DNA of 64,000 nucleotides from a virus (IMGVR_UViG_3300017783_000006:1-64000), one strand, 5' to 3'; positions 21,881 to 29,500 are shown, counted from the stretch's first letter. The notes: generated by a model not told the origin, from the letters alone. Made by a program: numbers and translations.

Positions 21881-22305
21881 TTCCTCTTCACCATTTTATA
21901 TTCAGACTTTTTTAACCCCAATCTCTCGATATACTTTAAGGCATAACACTCATCGGTAAAGGAGCAAACTTTTAAATCAGCAAAGTCTTTTCCTTCCATA
22001 TGAAACAACCTTACTGGAAACATTTCGTATGGAAACATTTTTAATTTCTCCTTCGGAATTTTTAACTGATTTGCCCTAGTTGGTTTTCTTACCCTTGTTG
22101 ATTTTTTCTTTCTAGTAGTTGTCGGTTTAGCAGAAGTTTTTTTAGGTTCTGCTGCTTTTCTAGTACTACTTGTTGTTTTCTTAGCAGTTGAAGATTTGTT
22201 AGTGGTGGGAGTTGGTTTAGCACTAGTAGTTTTCTTTGGAGTTGCTGGTTTCTTAGCAACAGGTTTCTTTGGAGTAGTTTTTGGTTTCTTCTTTGGTTCA
22301 GTCAT
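21877..22305 (-). CDS. histone H1-like Lys/Thr/Pro/Ala-rich protein (142 aa)
   Basis: Residues 1-78 are almost only Lys, Thr, Pro, Ala, Ser and Arg, with repeated KKP, KKT and AKPT units as in histone H1 tails and bacterial H1-like proteins. Residues 80-142 form a compact, conserved-looking domain (MFPYEMFPVRLFHMEGKDFADL...YALKYIERLGLKK). Likely DNA binding: it could compact phage DNA, act on the host nucleoid or bind RNA. Overlaps both neighbours by 4 nt. Confidence 0.6.
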   Translation of the reverse strand: MTEPKKKPKTTPKKPVAKKPATPKKTTSAKPTPTTNKSSTAKKTTSSTRKAAEPKKTSAKPTTTRKKKSTRVRKPTRANQLKIPKEKLKMFPYEMFPVRLFHMEGKDFADLKVCSFTDECYALKYIERLGLKKSEYKMVKRK

Positions 22306-22610
22306 TCTTCATCCACCAAATTTTTTACTTTATCAAACACTTCATCTATTGAATAAGTTTTTACTTTACCAGTATCAATATCATCTACCATTTGCATTAG
22401 ATGTTCGAGAAATGCTTTAGGATAAACATCGTCCTCACCAAGAGTTTGCCAAAACCATTCTCTACATTCTGTATATGGGTCATCATAATCAAGCACAGTA
22501 TATCCATCATAGTTTGATGTCATAAGATCTACCCAGATGTTGAAGGCATGTCTAATATTTCTCCATCCAGTCACCCAACAATGACCTATCCAATACTCAT
22601 ACCAGTTCAT
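22302..22610 (-). CDS. hypothetical protein (102 aa)
   Basis: Trp/Tyr/Asp-rich protein (MNWYEYWIGHCWVTGWRNIR; DYDDPYTECREWFW) with an acidic C-terminus. First gene of the unit behind the GGACAGTT promoter at 22641-22685. Unknown. Confidence 0.6.
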   Translation of the reverse strand: MNWYEYWIGHCWVTGWRNIRHAFNIWVDLMTSNYDGYTVLDYDDPYTECREWFWQTLGEDDVYPKAFLEHLMQMVDDIDTGKVKTYSIDEVFDKVKNLVDEE

Positions 22611-22640
22611 AAGTAGCGGTCAGTTTGTTTTCCTATAGTC

Positions 22641-22685
22641 ATTATACAACAAAAATCCACTCTCATGGTGGAGAAGTGGACAGTT
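22641..22685 (-). promoter_or_regulatory. promoter with GGACAGTT box
   Basis: AACTGTCC (22678-22685), 31 bp, TATAAT (22641-22646). The box matches the two palindrome promoters at 6297 and 13140; the palindrome itself is absent here. Confidence 0.5.
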
Positions 22686-22743
22686 TACTGGGTGGTCTAA
22701 ATGGACAGTCACGACATCCAGCACCGCAACATCCTCTACTCAT
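22663..22743 (-). CDS. 26-residue Cys-rich peptide
   Basis: Starts MSRGCCGAGCRDCPFRPP: four cysteines in the CCG-GC-DCP(F/Y) pattern known as a small metal-binding module in bacteria. It is linked to the upstream 71-residue gene by an ATGA overlap. Its 3' half coincides with the GGACAGTT promoter element, so translation here is only moderately certain. Confidence 0.45.
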   Translation of the reverse strand: MSRGCCGAGCRDCPFRPPSKLSTSPP

Positions 22744-22955
22744 ACAAATGTCTCCTTTACTAGGGAAAAGCATACTGAATTAAATTTACCACATATACCT
22801 TTTAAAGATACTTTTGTGTGCTGAGAATGTACTTCTATTTTTTCAATAATATATTCTTTATCTACTATGCAGGGTGGAAAATCATTATTACCCCACCGTT
22901 TTTGCTCCATGGAGCAACCAAGATATCTTACAGTATCACCTACCTCAAATTTCAC
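22740..22955 (-). CDS. small beta-barrel hypothetical protein (71 aa)
   Basis: MKFEVGDTVRYLGCSMEQKR is the start of an SH3-like small barrel (GDTVRYLG...YIIEKIEVHSQHTKVSLKG). Such proteins often bind nucleic acid or a protein partner. Overlaps its neighbours by 4 nt. Confidence 0.6.
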   Translation of the reverse strand: MKFEVGDTVRYLGCSMEQKRWGNNDFPPCIVDKEYIIEKIEVHSQHTKVSLKGICGKFNSVCFSLVKETFV

Positions 22956-23152
22956 GACTCTTTGGTGACTTCAACTTTCCTTTCTTCAGTAAATAGATGT
23001 TTGATATCATCAAAATGAGGAAGATCTTCACGTACAAACAAATCCATAGCACCAAGAATTGCTTTTACGTCATCAATAGTCTCAATTTTGCTCGCATCAA
23101 GACCCCAAAAAGTTTGTACTTCAGTTTCGTTTGTCATGGATTTTAATTTCAT
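22952..23152 (-). CDS. hypothetical protein (66 aa)
   Basis: Begins MKLKSMTNETEVQTFWGL (start may be residue 6); acidic and helical (IETIDDVKAILGAMDLFV). Unknown. Confidence 0.55.
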   Translation of the reverse strand: MKLKSMTNETEVQTFWGLDASKIETIDDVKAILGAMDLFVREDLPHFDDIKHLFTEERKVEVTKES

Positions 23153-23203
23153 CTTTAGTTATTTTAAGTAATTTATAATTCTTTGTCAAGTCGGTTTTCC
23201 ACA

Positions 23204-23437
23204 CTAAAACATTCCAGATTCATTCATATAATGAAGTGTATCATGCATGTTACCAAGATGTTTGGCACCAATAGCAACCTGAGGATATGTTGCCTCAGGT
23301 CCAAACTCTGCTTCAAATGCCCTTTGAGTAAAGTGTTCGTTGAGATTATACTCATGAAACTCTCCACCCATTGACTTAAGTAGTGCTGCGATACGATCAC
23401 ACTCTTGACTACCGTTAGAATAGATTACTGCTTGCAT
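23204..23437 (-). CDS. glutaredoxin-like protein
   Basis: 77 residues: beta1 MQAVIYSNG, active site SQEC (only the second cysteine, C13, is kept), cis-proline region TYPQVAIG and helix LGNMHDTLHYM. The first cysteine of CxxC is Ser, so it would be monothiol with the resolving-position Cys, or inactive as a disulfide reductase. Cyanophages and T4 (nrdC) carry glutaredoxins to feed ribonucleotide reductase. It overlaps the gene at 23425 by 13 nt. Confidence 0.75.
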   Translation of the reverse strand: MQAVIYSNGSQECDRIAALLKSMGGEFHEYNLNEHFTQRAFEAEFGPEATYPQVAIGAKHLGNMHDTLHYMNESGMF

Positions 23438-23628
23438 GTGTCTTCTTTGTAGGTAATGGTTATTTGTTTGTATACTTCATCTCGATTATCACTATTATAT
23501 ACGTTACAACGTTCGATCTTAGCATCTAAGATCTTCACTACATTATCTATCTGTAAATTAACTACGAACTCTTTGAATACAGGAGTGAGTCCTATCTTAT
23601 TAGATCCTGGTGTGTTAAAATCATCCAT
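23425..23628 (-). CDS. hypothetical protein (67 aa)
   Basis: MDDFNTPGSNKIGLTPVFKE, then alternating beta strands (FVVNLQIDNVVKILDAKI; QITITYKED). Shares its start base with the stop of the preceding gene and runs 13 nt into the glutaredoxin gene. Confidence 0.55.
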   Translation of the reverse strand: MDDFNTPGSNKIGLTPVFKEFVVNLQIDNVVKILDAKIERCNVYNSDNRDEVYKQITITYKEDTCKQ

Positions 23629-23903
23629 TATTCAATACCTTTAGGAAATTCTTCAATCTCAGTCAATTCATAGTCCCAGTCTTCCATGACTGTATTGGCA
23701 TAGAAACGATCAGAAAGCATTTCGATTTCTTTCTCTGCATACTCTCTAGTCTCTGCTTCCAACCAAATATCAATCACCTTACCAAGTCTAAGTTTCTTGA
23801 TATCCAACTCAGACAATCGTCTACTACCATCTCTCACAGCATTACCAGGAGAGTCATCAACTTGTGATCGTAGTCGGATGAATACTAATGCTTTAAACTT
23901 CAT
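23628..23903 (-). CDS. hypothetical protein (91 aa)
   Basis: MKFKALVFIRLRSQVDDSPG with strand-helix-strand layout (VIDIWLEAETREYAEKEIEM) like a small ferredoxin-type or ACT-like fold. Unknown. Confidence 0.6.
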   Translation of the reverse strand: MKFKALVFIRLRSQVDDSPGNAVRDGSRRLSELDIKKLRLGKVIDIWLEAETREYAEKEIEMLSDRFYANTVMEDWDYELTEIEEFPKGIE

Positions 23904-24199
23904 AATGTTCTCTCAAGTCTATTTGTTGCTTGGTCTGGAAAATCTCTTGGTCTACTATCAGTAGCATTATCAGTTTTAGGTGAACCTTCATTCGCCTTCA
24001 TAGTATGCTGATAATTAGGTCTTGGATATCTAATACAGAATGGATCAGGCATCCAGTATGTTACCTGCCATTCTTGTTCAGGATTTAACTCTAGATGCTT
24101 CTCTACACTATGAGAGAAAATACCAATTTGAATGTATCCATCGTGACTAAGACATCTACCATTACCAATGTCAACTAGGAATAGCATCTTACTACTCAT
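23900..24199 (-). CDS. hypothetical protein (99 aa)
   Basis: Start taken at ATG 24199 (MSSKMLFLVDIGNGRCLSHD), which overlaps the preceding stop by 4 nt; the longer frame to 24301 lies over another gene. Beta-rich first half, basic and polar end. Confidence 0.6.
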   Translation of the reverse strand: MSSKMLFLVDIGNGRCLSHDGYIQIGIFSHSVEKHLELNPEQEWQVTYWMPDPFCIRYPRPNYQHTMKANEGSPKTDNATDSRPRDFPDQATNRLERTL

Positions 24200-24327
24200 A
24201 GCACTTCTTGCTCTGGGTTGAGATTTTTCACGAATTGCACAGGATCCTTTTCTGACTTGTGTACCCAATGATAACGCATCATCTCGAAAATAGGATCCCA
24301 TGTGGGGATACAGACATAATCAGTCAC
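24196..24327 (-). CDS. small protein with GTG start (43 aa)
   Basis: GTG at 24327 overlaps the stop of the 104-residue gene by 8 nt; the product begins with TDYVCIPTWDPIFEMMRYHW after the start residue and ends NLNPEQEVL. The ATGA junction at its end supports it. Unknown function. Confidence 0.5.
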   Translation of the reverse strand: MTDYVCIPTWDPIFEMMRYHWVHKSEKDPVQFVKNLNPEQEVL

Positions 24328-24634
24328 GTTGCCTCCAATCTTCAGGTTTGTCCTGATGGAACCAATTCTTAATGTCGTCGGCACCATTAAACCCCGTTCT
24401 ATGATTAGATGGGTCGGGGTCTCCTAGTCCCATCTTATTCATAAAATCGTCAATACTGCCCTCCTGGATGTCCTGTGCTGCCTGACGACGTGCTTTGTTT
24501 AACCAGTCTCTGGCAGTTGTATGGGACTTGGCAAGTTTCTCAACCCATATCATATCGTCTAATTGCACTTCCTCCTTATTTGCAATCTTCTTACAGATAA
24601 ATTCCAGTCGTAGTCTGTATTTGGTAGAAAGCAT
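24320..24634 (-). CDS. hypothetical protein (104 aa)
   Basis: Helical and charged throughout (MLSTKYRLRLEFICKKIANK...ARDWLNKARRQAAQDIQ); the end GADDIKNWFHQDKPEDW is also found at the ends of other cyanophage proteins of unknown role. Confidence 0.6.
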   Translation of the reverse strand: MLSTKYRLRLEFICKKIANKEEVQLDDMIWVEKLAKSHTTARDWLNKARRQAAQDIQEGSIDDFMNKMGLGDPDPSNHRTGFNGADDIKNWFHQDKPEDWRQRD

Positions 24635-24639
24635 ACGGT

Positions 24640-24840
24640 TTAGTCTCTAAAATCTAGTTTAAGTTCTAGGTCTTCTAATCTATGATATTCAGCATGTGCT
24701 TTCTCTTGACGATCACACACAATACTAAGAATATCATTCATTATTGTATCATTATCAATATAATCATCCAGATACTTGTCAATTGCTTCTTTTAAGTATC
24801 TGTATCTATGCCATTCTTGTGAATAGGGTTTATAGTTCAT
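24640..24840 (-). CDS. hypothetical protein (66 aa)
   Basis: MNYKPYSQEWHRYRYLKEAI: Tyr-rich, helical protein seen in similar form in other cyanophages. A CTAAATA late-like element is 22 bp upstream. It lies 5 nt before the 104-residue gene. Confidence 0.6.
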   Translation of the reverse strand: MNYKPYSQEWHRYRYLKEAIDKYLDDYIDNDTIMNDILSIVCDRQEKAHAEYHRLEDLELKLDFRD

Positions 24841-24859
24841 AATAAAGATGAATCTTTTT

Positions 24860-25108
24860 TTATTTAGTTTTATTATTTAAAGCTTTTCTTATTCTTTTTG
24901 CTGTTTCCATAGACCTTCTCCAAATAAAATATTTTACTATTGGATTTGAAGGGTCATTTAGTAACCACCATTTCCACTTGTTAAATTTAGTTTCGGATAA
25001 TTTTGAAACATATCCGATTGCTTTCATTACGTTCGGATCCATGATTGAAACATACAACACGAATCCAATTATAATTAACCAAAAATACTGAGAACTCATT
25101 AGTTCCAC
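24860..25108 (-). CDS. membrane-anchored hypothetical protein (82 aa)
   Basis: One N-terminal hydrophobic helix (YFWLIIIGFVLYVSIM) and a basic C-terminus (SMETAKRIRKALNNKTK). Overlaps the upstream gene by 10 nt. Unknown. Confidence 0.6.
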   Translation of the reverse strand: MELMSSQYFWLIIIGFVLYVSIMDPNVMKAIGYVSKLSETKFNKWKWWLLNDPSNPIVKYFIWRRSMETAKRIRKALNNKTK

Positions 25109-25296
25109 CTTAGAGTTTGCAAATAATTAAGAACATCTTTCCTAACATCCATCAACTCATTATAGCACTCCTGATTGTGAGCACATTGCCTCAATTTTGG
25201 GTCTGGTTTAATTACAGATTCGATAAAAATATCGAGTCCACGATTCCATTTATCTTGTTTAGATTCGGGATCATCAATATTATTTTGATCGTGCAT
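25099..25296 (-). CDS. hypothetical protein (65 aa)
   Basis: MHDQNNIDDPESKQDKWNRG; helical, with two cysteines (CAHNQECYNEL) in a CxxxxxC spacing. Unknown. Confidence 0.55.
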   Translation of the reverse strand: MHDQNNIDDPESKQDKWNRGLDIFIESVIKPDPKLRQCAHNQECYNELMDVRKDVLNYLQTLRWN

Positions 25297-25314
25297 AGTA
25301 CTTCTCAGTAGGTT

Positions 25315-25578
25315 TTAATATTCAGAAAGATAGTCCTCATAGATTTCCCAATCTAGGTCTTGCTCACTAACATAATCAATGAGTTCATCTTCAGATAATG
25401 GGATTTCATCATCTTCACCAACATAAAATCCTGCTTTACATACTCCAGGACCATACTCTGGTGGGTCAAGTCTAGTTGCATTATGAATGATGCGAACATC
25501 TTCAACTACTGCTACAACTGTAGCATAACCTTCATCATCAATATCAAAATTGTAAATTAATGTTACATCGTTTGACAT
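25315..25578 (-). CDS. acidic hypothetical protein (87 aa)
   Basis: MSNDVTLIYNFDIDDEGYAT; beta-rich first half and very acidic end (EDELIDYVSEQDLDWEIYED). A possible DNA mimic or inhibitor by charge only. It follows the 49-residue gene by 3 nt. Confidence 0.6.
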   Translation of the reverse strand: MSNDVTLIYNFDIDDEGYATVVAVVEDVRIIHNATRLDPPEYGPGVCKAGFYVGEDDEIPLSEDELIDYVSEQDLDWEIYEDYLSEY

Positions 25579-25581
25579 AAT

Positions 25582-25731
25582 TCAATAACCGTGCCTAGAA
25601 ATCATTTGTTCCATTTTATCTTCTCTATATTCCTGTTCATCTTCTTCTTCCGTAGTATCATAGATACCAGTGACATATTCATAAATGGCATCAGCATCTA
25701 CATCTAAGTAAAAATTAGAAAAATAAGGCAT
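25582..25731 (-). CDS. acidic hypothetical protein (49 aa)
   Basis: MPYFSNFYLDVDADAIYEYV, then an acidic helix (TTEEEDEQEYREDKMEQM). First gene after the cobS terminator. Unknown. Confidence 0.6.
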   Translation of the reverse strand: MPYFSNFYLDVDADAIYEYVTGIYDTTEEEDEQEYREDKMEQMISRHGY

Positions 25732-25771
25732 TAGAGTAGTTGAAGGGGAGAGGACTTTACTATATATTCAC

Positions 25772-25800
25772 AAAAACCAAGAGTACATCATCCCTCTTGG
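25772..25800 (-). terminator. intrinsic terminator of cobS
   Basis: 7-bp stem CCAAGAG/CTCTTGG with a 10-nt loop, followed on the minus strand by TTTTT. It overlaps the last codons and stop of cobS. Confidence 0.75.
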
Positions 25801-26882
25801 TTTATTTGTGTTTGCTCAAATTCAGCATCAATTTTGTCATAAAGTTCAACAAAGGTTGATTTAGTTTCATCGTCGAAACGATTTAGACAAACTCTGATTG
25901 CTTTATCTTTTTTACCAAAGATAGAATATGCTTTGATAATATGAACAAGGCGACGAGTACTGATTACTTCATCAATACCACCATCATTAAAAGTCTTGCG
26001 AATAATATCAGACCAATTACATAGATGTGCAATGAAGTCAGTATGCTCACTAACCATAGGAATTTTAAGAGACTCTGCAATTTTAGTCAAGATTTTAGTC
26101 TCAGTAGCAACAGTTGGATATTGTTGCTCAAAAGTTACAGGAAACCTTTCTAGAAATGCTTCATTCAACACATTGGTGCCAATAAAACGACCATCATCAG
26201 AACCTTTACCCTTAGTGTTGGCAGTGGCAAATACATTGAAACCAGGAGAAGGAGTGATATGCTTACCAATCTTTTTCAGGAATGTACCTTTGCCTTCAAG
26301 AATACTTTGAAGACAGAGAATCTTATTAGATGCAAGGTCAATCTCATCGAGGAGGAGGATAGCACCTCGTTCAAGAGCCTCAATGACAGGACCATTGTGC
26401 CAGACAGTATTACCGTCAAGCAAACGGAAACCACCAATAAGATCATCTTCATCAGTCTCAATAGTAATATTCACACGGATGAGTTCTCTACCAAGTTGAG
26501 CACATGCTTGCTCCACACCGAACGTCTTGCCATTACCAGAGAGACCAGTAATGAACGTCGGATAGAACATATGTGACTGAATAACCTTTTTAATATCCGG
26601 GAAGTTTCCGAATGGTACAAAAGTACCATCTTTCTGAGGGATAAGGTTTTGAACAACAGTATTCATCGTAGAAACACCTGCAGAAGTGGAGTTATAATTT
26701 TCTTCTAGATCTTGAACAGTTTCTTCAAGATTCCACTTACCACGTCCAACTTTATATTGTTGAAGATATTTAGAAAGAGTTGCGTAAGATGTATTCAATT
26801 CCGATGCAACCATCTTCACAGCATCAGCACCAAATTCAGTACCATATTTTTGCTTGAGGATAGTCAGTGCGTTTTCGGTCAT
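25788..26882 (-). CDS. cobS: CobS-like AAA+ ATPase (MoxR class)
   Basis: 364 residues. N-terminal helical region (1-60) resembles a small helix-turn-helix module (ALTILKQKYGTEFGADAVKM; TSYATLSKYLQQYKVG). The AAA+ core has Walker A GLSGNGKT (113-120), Walker B LLLDEID (about 176-182) and the sensor region FNVFATANTKGKG. CobS works with CobT and CobN to insert cobalt during cobalamin synthesis; cobS is a common cyanophage auxiliary gene. Here the partner gene lies directly upstream, fitting a MoxR-VWA pair. The promoter carries the TGATTAC palindrome. Confidence 0.9.
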   Translation of the reverse strand: MTENALTILKQKYGTEFGADAVKMVASELNTSYATLSKYLQQYKVGRGKWNLEETVQDLEENYNSTSAGVSTMNTVVQNLIPQKDGTFVPFGNFPDIKKVIQSHMFYPTFITGLSGNGKTFGVEQACAQLGRELIRVNITIETDEDDLIGGFRLLDGNTVWHNGPVIEALERGAILLLDEIDLASNKILCLQSILEGKGTFLKKIGKHITPSPGFNVFATANTKGKGSDDGRFIGTNVLNEAFLERFPVTFEQQYPTVATETKILTKIAESLKIPMVSEHTDFIAHLCNWSDIIRKTFNDGGIDEVISTRRLVHIIKAYSIFGKKDKAIRVCLNRFDDETKSTFVELYDKIDAEFEQTQINQEG

Positions 26883-26892
26883 GGGGTTTGAT

Positions 26893-26911
26893 TGATTACC
26901 TTGTAATTATA
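26893..26911 (-). promoter_or_regulatory. cobS promoter with TGATTAC palindrome
   Basis: TATAAT (26906-26911) overlaps TGATTAC-CTT-GTAATTA (26893-26909), one base from the perfect palindrome found at 6248 and 13091. It is 11 bp before the cobS start, with no -35-like box. Confidence 0.55.
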
Positions 26912-26942
26912 GGGCAGAGTGGGGCAGAGTGGGGGGCAGAGT
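26912..26942. repeat. three direct GGGCAGAGTGG repeats
   Basis: GGGCAGAGTGG occurs three times in 31 bp directly upstream of the cobS -10. With the cobT 3' end it also forms a GGGGGG/CCCCCC stem (26930-26953). It may be a regulator site, a weak terminator, or both. Confidence 0.6.
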
Positions 26943-26960
26943 GGTCACCCCCCAAACTGG

Positions 26961-29132
26961 TCAGGAAATGAGTTCAACAAAAGAACCAAGCATTTTTTTG
27001 TTAGTCTTTTTCCTCTTAAGCATTTTAGTAAATGCAGACTTAATTTGTGCCTTAGTTGCATCTTCAGGAACATTGAATTCTTCATCCTGAGCAAGAGAAG
27101 ATGCAGCAACCACATTAAACTGGTCAAATCCAGTGTCTTTAAATTGAACACAACTCTGCTTTCTGTAGATAGCAGAAACCTCATCATAAGAAGAATTTCC
27201 AGATCCATACCAGCTCCAGCAAGTACGGAAATCCCGAGAAGGAGTGATACGGAAGTTGATGAAATTTACTGTAGAAAACTTATCCTTAAGAGTTTGTAAA
27301 AGAATTTTTGCATACTTAGGGAAATTATCATACTCAAATGGTGCATAAACACGACCAGTCTTCCTATCACGAATCGTTGTACGATTCCTTCTAGTAAAAC
27401 CAACATACTTGTGGTCAGGGTCACGATATGAAGTACGTTCAACAGTAATTGCATTCTGATAACCTTCACCATCAGTGAGAAGAACAACATTTACTTTTTG
27501 AAGTTTGTTCTTCTTTTGAAACATCGGAATAACTTCATGCATTACCATTAAAGTTTCACCCAAAGGAGTTCCCGAAAGTTCCAAATGTGGAGGAGCATAT
27601 CCACGATGATACTGATAAGAGTATGCAACAGCCCAGATATTTTTAAGTTGCTCTTCAAGAACACGGTTGTTAGTAGTGCTAGTAAAGTAATTCATCAAAC
27701 GAAAGGATTCTTCTGGGGCAATAATTCCAGCAACCTTTTCATAAGTAGGGAGATGATCTTTCTGATGATTAATGTAAGAAGAAGGGTCCATAGTGAATGC
27801 GTAAACCTCAAATGGAATGTTCACTTTACGGCAGAACCAAACTAGGTTCAGAAGTTGCTTGTAAGCATCTAGAAGGAAGTTACCCATAGAACCAGACCAA
27901 TCCATAATAAAAATTAGTCCATGGTTTTTGCCGTCAGGAATGACAGAAACTTTCTTGAATAGATCTTCATTGTACTTGTAACTATGAAGTTTAGATGTAT
28001 CAATAACACCAGTACGAGCAACAGAAGAACGAGCATATTGATCAGCAGACTTTTTACACTCAAACTCCTTTACAAGATAAGAAACTTCTTTCTCTGCACT
28101 TTTCTTGTACTTAGTATACTCCTGACAAGCAAATTCAAAATACTCCTTGATGTATTGATTATCAATATTGTAATAAGCAGTTGCTGCCTGATGAATATAG
28201 TCGTTAGGAATAATTGTATTGTCAAGATTCCACTTAGGAAGTTCAACATAGGTTGTATCAGAAGCATTTCTATTCACCAATTCTTGTGCTTTTTCATCAA
28301 AAGAACGAGAAGTAGTTGACTTCAGTTCGTCATTTCCATCTCTTGAATGGGATGTTCCACCACCACCAGAAGATTCCTTAGAAGTAGTATCAGAAGACTC
28401 ATTTTCCGAGTCAGAATTATCAGATTTACCTTGACGTTGAGAAGAATTATCACTTTGCTTCTGAGTATTTTCGGAAGAATCATTTTCTTCACTATCACCT
28501 TCAGTCTCTCCATTATCATCGGAGTTGGATTCATCACTGGTTCCAGAAGGGAAAGGAATATCAGCAATTTGTTGTTCTTCTTTCTTATACTTTACATATT
28601 CTACAATTTCCCTAGAAAGATTCAAAACATCTACAAAAGATTCAGTCTGAATTGCACGGGTCAAAAACTCGTTCTCTTCGTCAGAAAAAGCAATGTTATG
28701 AAATGCACCAATTTTATAATAAAGATTGATACGATCAATGAAAGAAAGTTCATCAAGGTTTTCCTCATTAGTAGAAAAGAAATCCTCAGTATTTAATTCA
28801 TTATAACCGTTGTAAAAAGTTCTAGAAAGACCAGGATACTTATGTTTCATAAGACGTTCAACACGAACGTCTTCTAGGACGTTTACGAAATCCATGGGAA
28901 CTTCAGGATAATCGATAGTCCAATCGATATTATCAGTAAAAAGAGCATGACCAACTTCATGACCAACGAGGAGGTCATAAACAATTGGAGATGCTTTATC
29001 CCAAGTAGGGAGAACCAACACACGACGGTCAACATCAAAGGATGCAGTTGGAACTTGCTTATGCTCAATGATGAGATTTTCAGTTGCCAGACATTTGGCA
29101 AGAGAACCTTTGACTTCTAGGTTGACGGACAT
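26961..29132 (-). CDS. cobT: CobT-like protein: HExxH metal site plus VWA domain
   Basis: 723 residues. Residues 50-95 hold HEVGH (58-62) in LLVGHEVGHALFT and, after 25 residues, NVLEDVRVERLM, a gluzincin-like zinc site. Residues 195-285 are a very acidic Ser/Asp/Glu/Asn linker. The VWA domain follows with MIDAS DWSGS at 411-415 (FIMDWSGSMG) and TDGEGYQN. CobT/ChlD-type proteins pair with AAA+ subunits in metal chelatases; MoxR-VWA pairs also remodel proteins and load cofactors. The metalloprotease-like site is the odd part and suggests more than a chelatase scaffold. It ends 78 bp before the cobS start. Confidence 0.85.
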   Translation of the reverse strand: MSVNLEVKGSLAKCLATENLIIEHKQVPTASFDVDRRVLVLPTWDKASPIVYDLLVGHEVGHALFTDNIDWTIDYPEVPMDFVNVLEDVRVERLMKHKYPGLSRTFYNGYNELNTEDFFSTNEENLDELSFIDRINLYYKIGAFHNIAFSDEENEFLTRAIQTESFVDVLNLSREIVEYVKYKKEEQQIADIPFPSGTSDESNSDDNGETEGDSEENDSSENTQKQSDNSSQRQGKSDNSDSENESSDTTSKESSGGGGTSHSRDGNDELKSTTSRSFDEKAQELVNRNASDTTYVELPKWNLDNTIIPNDYIHQAATAYYNIDNQYIKEYFEFACQEYTKYKKSAEKEVSYLVKEFECKKSADQYARSSVARTGVIDTSKLHSYKYNEDLFKKVSVIPDGKNHGLIFIMDWSGSMGNFLLDAYKQLLNLVWFCRKVNIPFEVYAFTMDPSSYINHQKDHLPTYEKVAGIIAPEESFRLMNYFTSTTNNRVLEEQLKNIWAVAYSYQYHRGYAPPHLELSGTPLGETLMVMHEVIPMFQKKNKLQKVNVVLLTDGEGYQNAITVERTSYRDPDHKYVGFTRRNRTTIRDRKTGRVYAPFEYDNFPKYAKILLQTLKDKFSTVNFINFRITPSRDFRTCWSWYGSGNSSYDEVSAIYRKQSCVQFKDTGFDQFNVVAASSLAQDEEFNVPEDATKAQIKSAFTKMLKRKKTNKKMLGSFVELIS

Positions 29133-29166
29133 CTGGTGTGGTTCTGAACTCCCTGTATTATGGCAT

Positions 29167-29191
29167 AAAAAAGGGGGGTCATCACTCCCCC
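29167..29191 (-). terminator. intrinsic terminator upstream of cobT
   Basis: Minus strand GGGGGAGTGATGACCCCCC followed by TTTTTT. It ends the structural-gene transcript before the cobT/cobS unit. Confidence 0.8.
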
Positions 29192-29252
29192 TCAGACACT
29201 AATAAAACCGTCTACCACCAAAGACGGATCTTGGTTCTCAAAGATACAAAGA

Positions 29253-29293
29253 AACCTCAAGACAAAGATATAGTATCACTTAATCTTGAGGTT
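29253..29293. repeat. 10-bp inverted repeat
   Basis: AACCTCAAGA/TCTTGAGGTT, perfect, separated by 21 nt. With a smaller hairpin CCGTC/GACGG next to it and the terminator beyond, it fills most of the 197-bp non-coding stretch between cobT and the 56-residue gene. No ORF is seen here. Confidence 0.55.
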
Positions 29294-29329
29294 GTCAATG
29301 TTGACAAATATAGTGGTTTTTCAGTAAAA

Positions 29330-29500
29330 TCACTCTGTTGGGTTTGAAGGTTCATCTAGTTCATTAAGAGCTTCTAATGCACCTTGTACTTTTAAAAATT
29401 GTTCTTTCTTTGAATTAAATTCAGTTTCAAGTTCAACAAGTCTGTCACGGAGTTCTTCTGCACTTTTTTTCAGAGTCTCCTTCATTTGTGTGGCATCCAT
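29330..29500 (-). CDS. small coiled-coil protein next to the tail fibre (56 aa)
   Basis: MDATQMKETLKKSAEELRDR begins a single long helix with heptads to ALEALNELDEP. A small protein of this kind follows fibre genes in T4-like cyanophages. An exact TATAAATA late promoter lies 30 bp upstream. It could be a fibre chaperone or trimerisation aid; that is inference. Confidence 0.7.
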   Translation of the reverse strand: MDATQMKETLKKSAEELRDRLVELETEFNSKKEQFLKVQGALEALNELDEPSNPTE

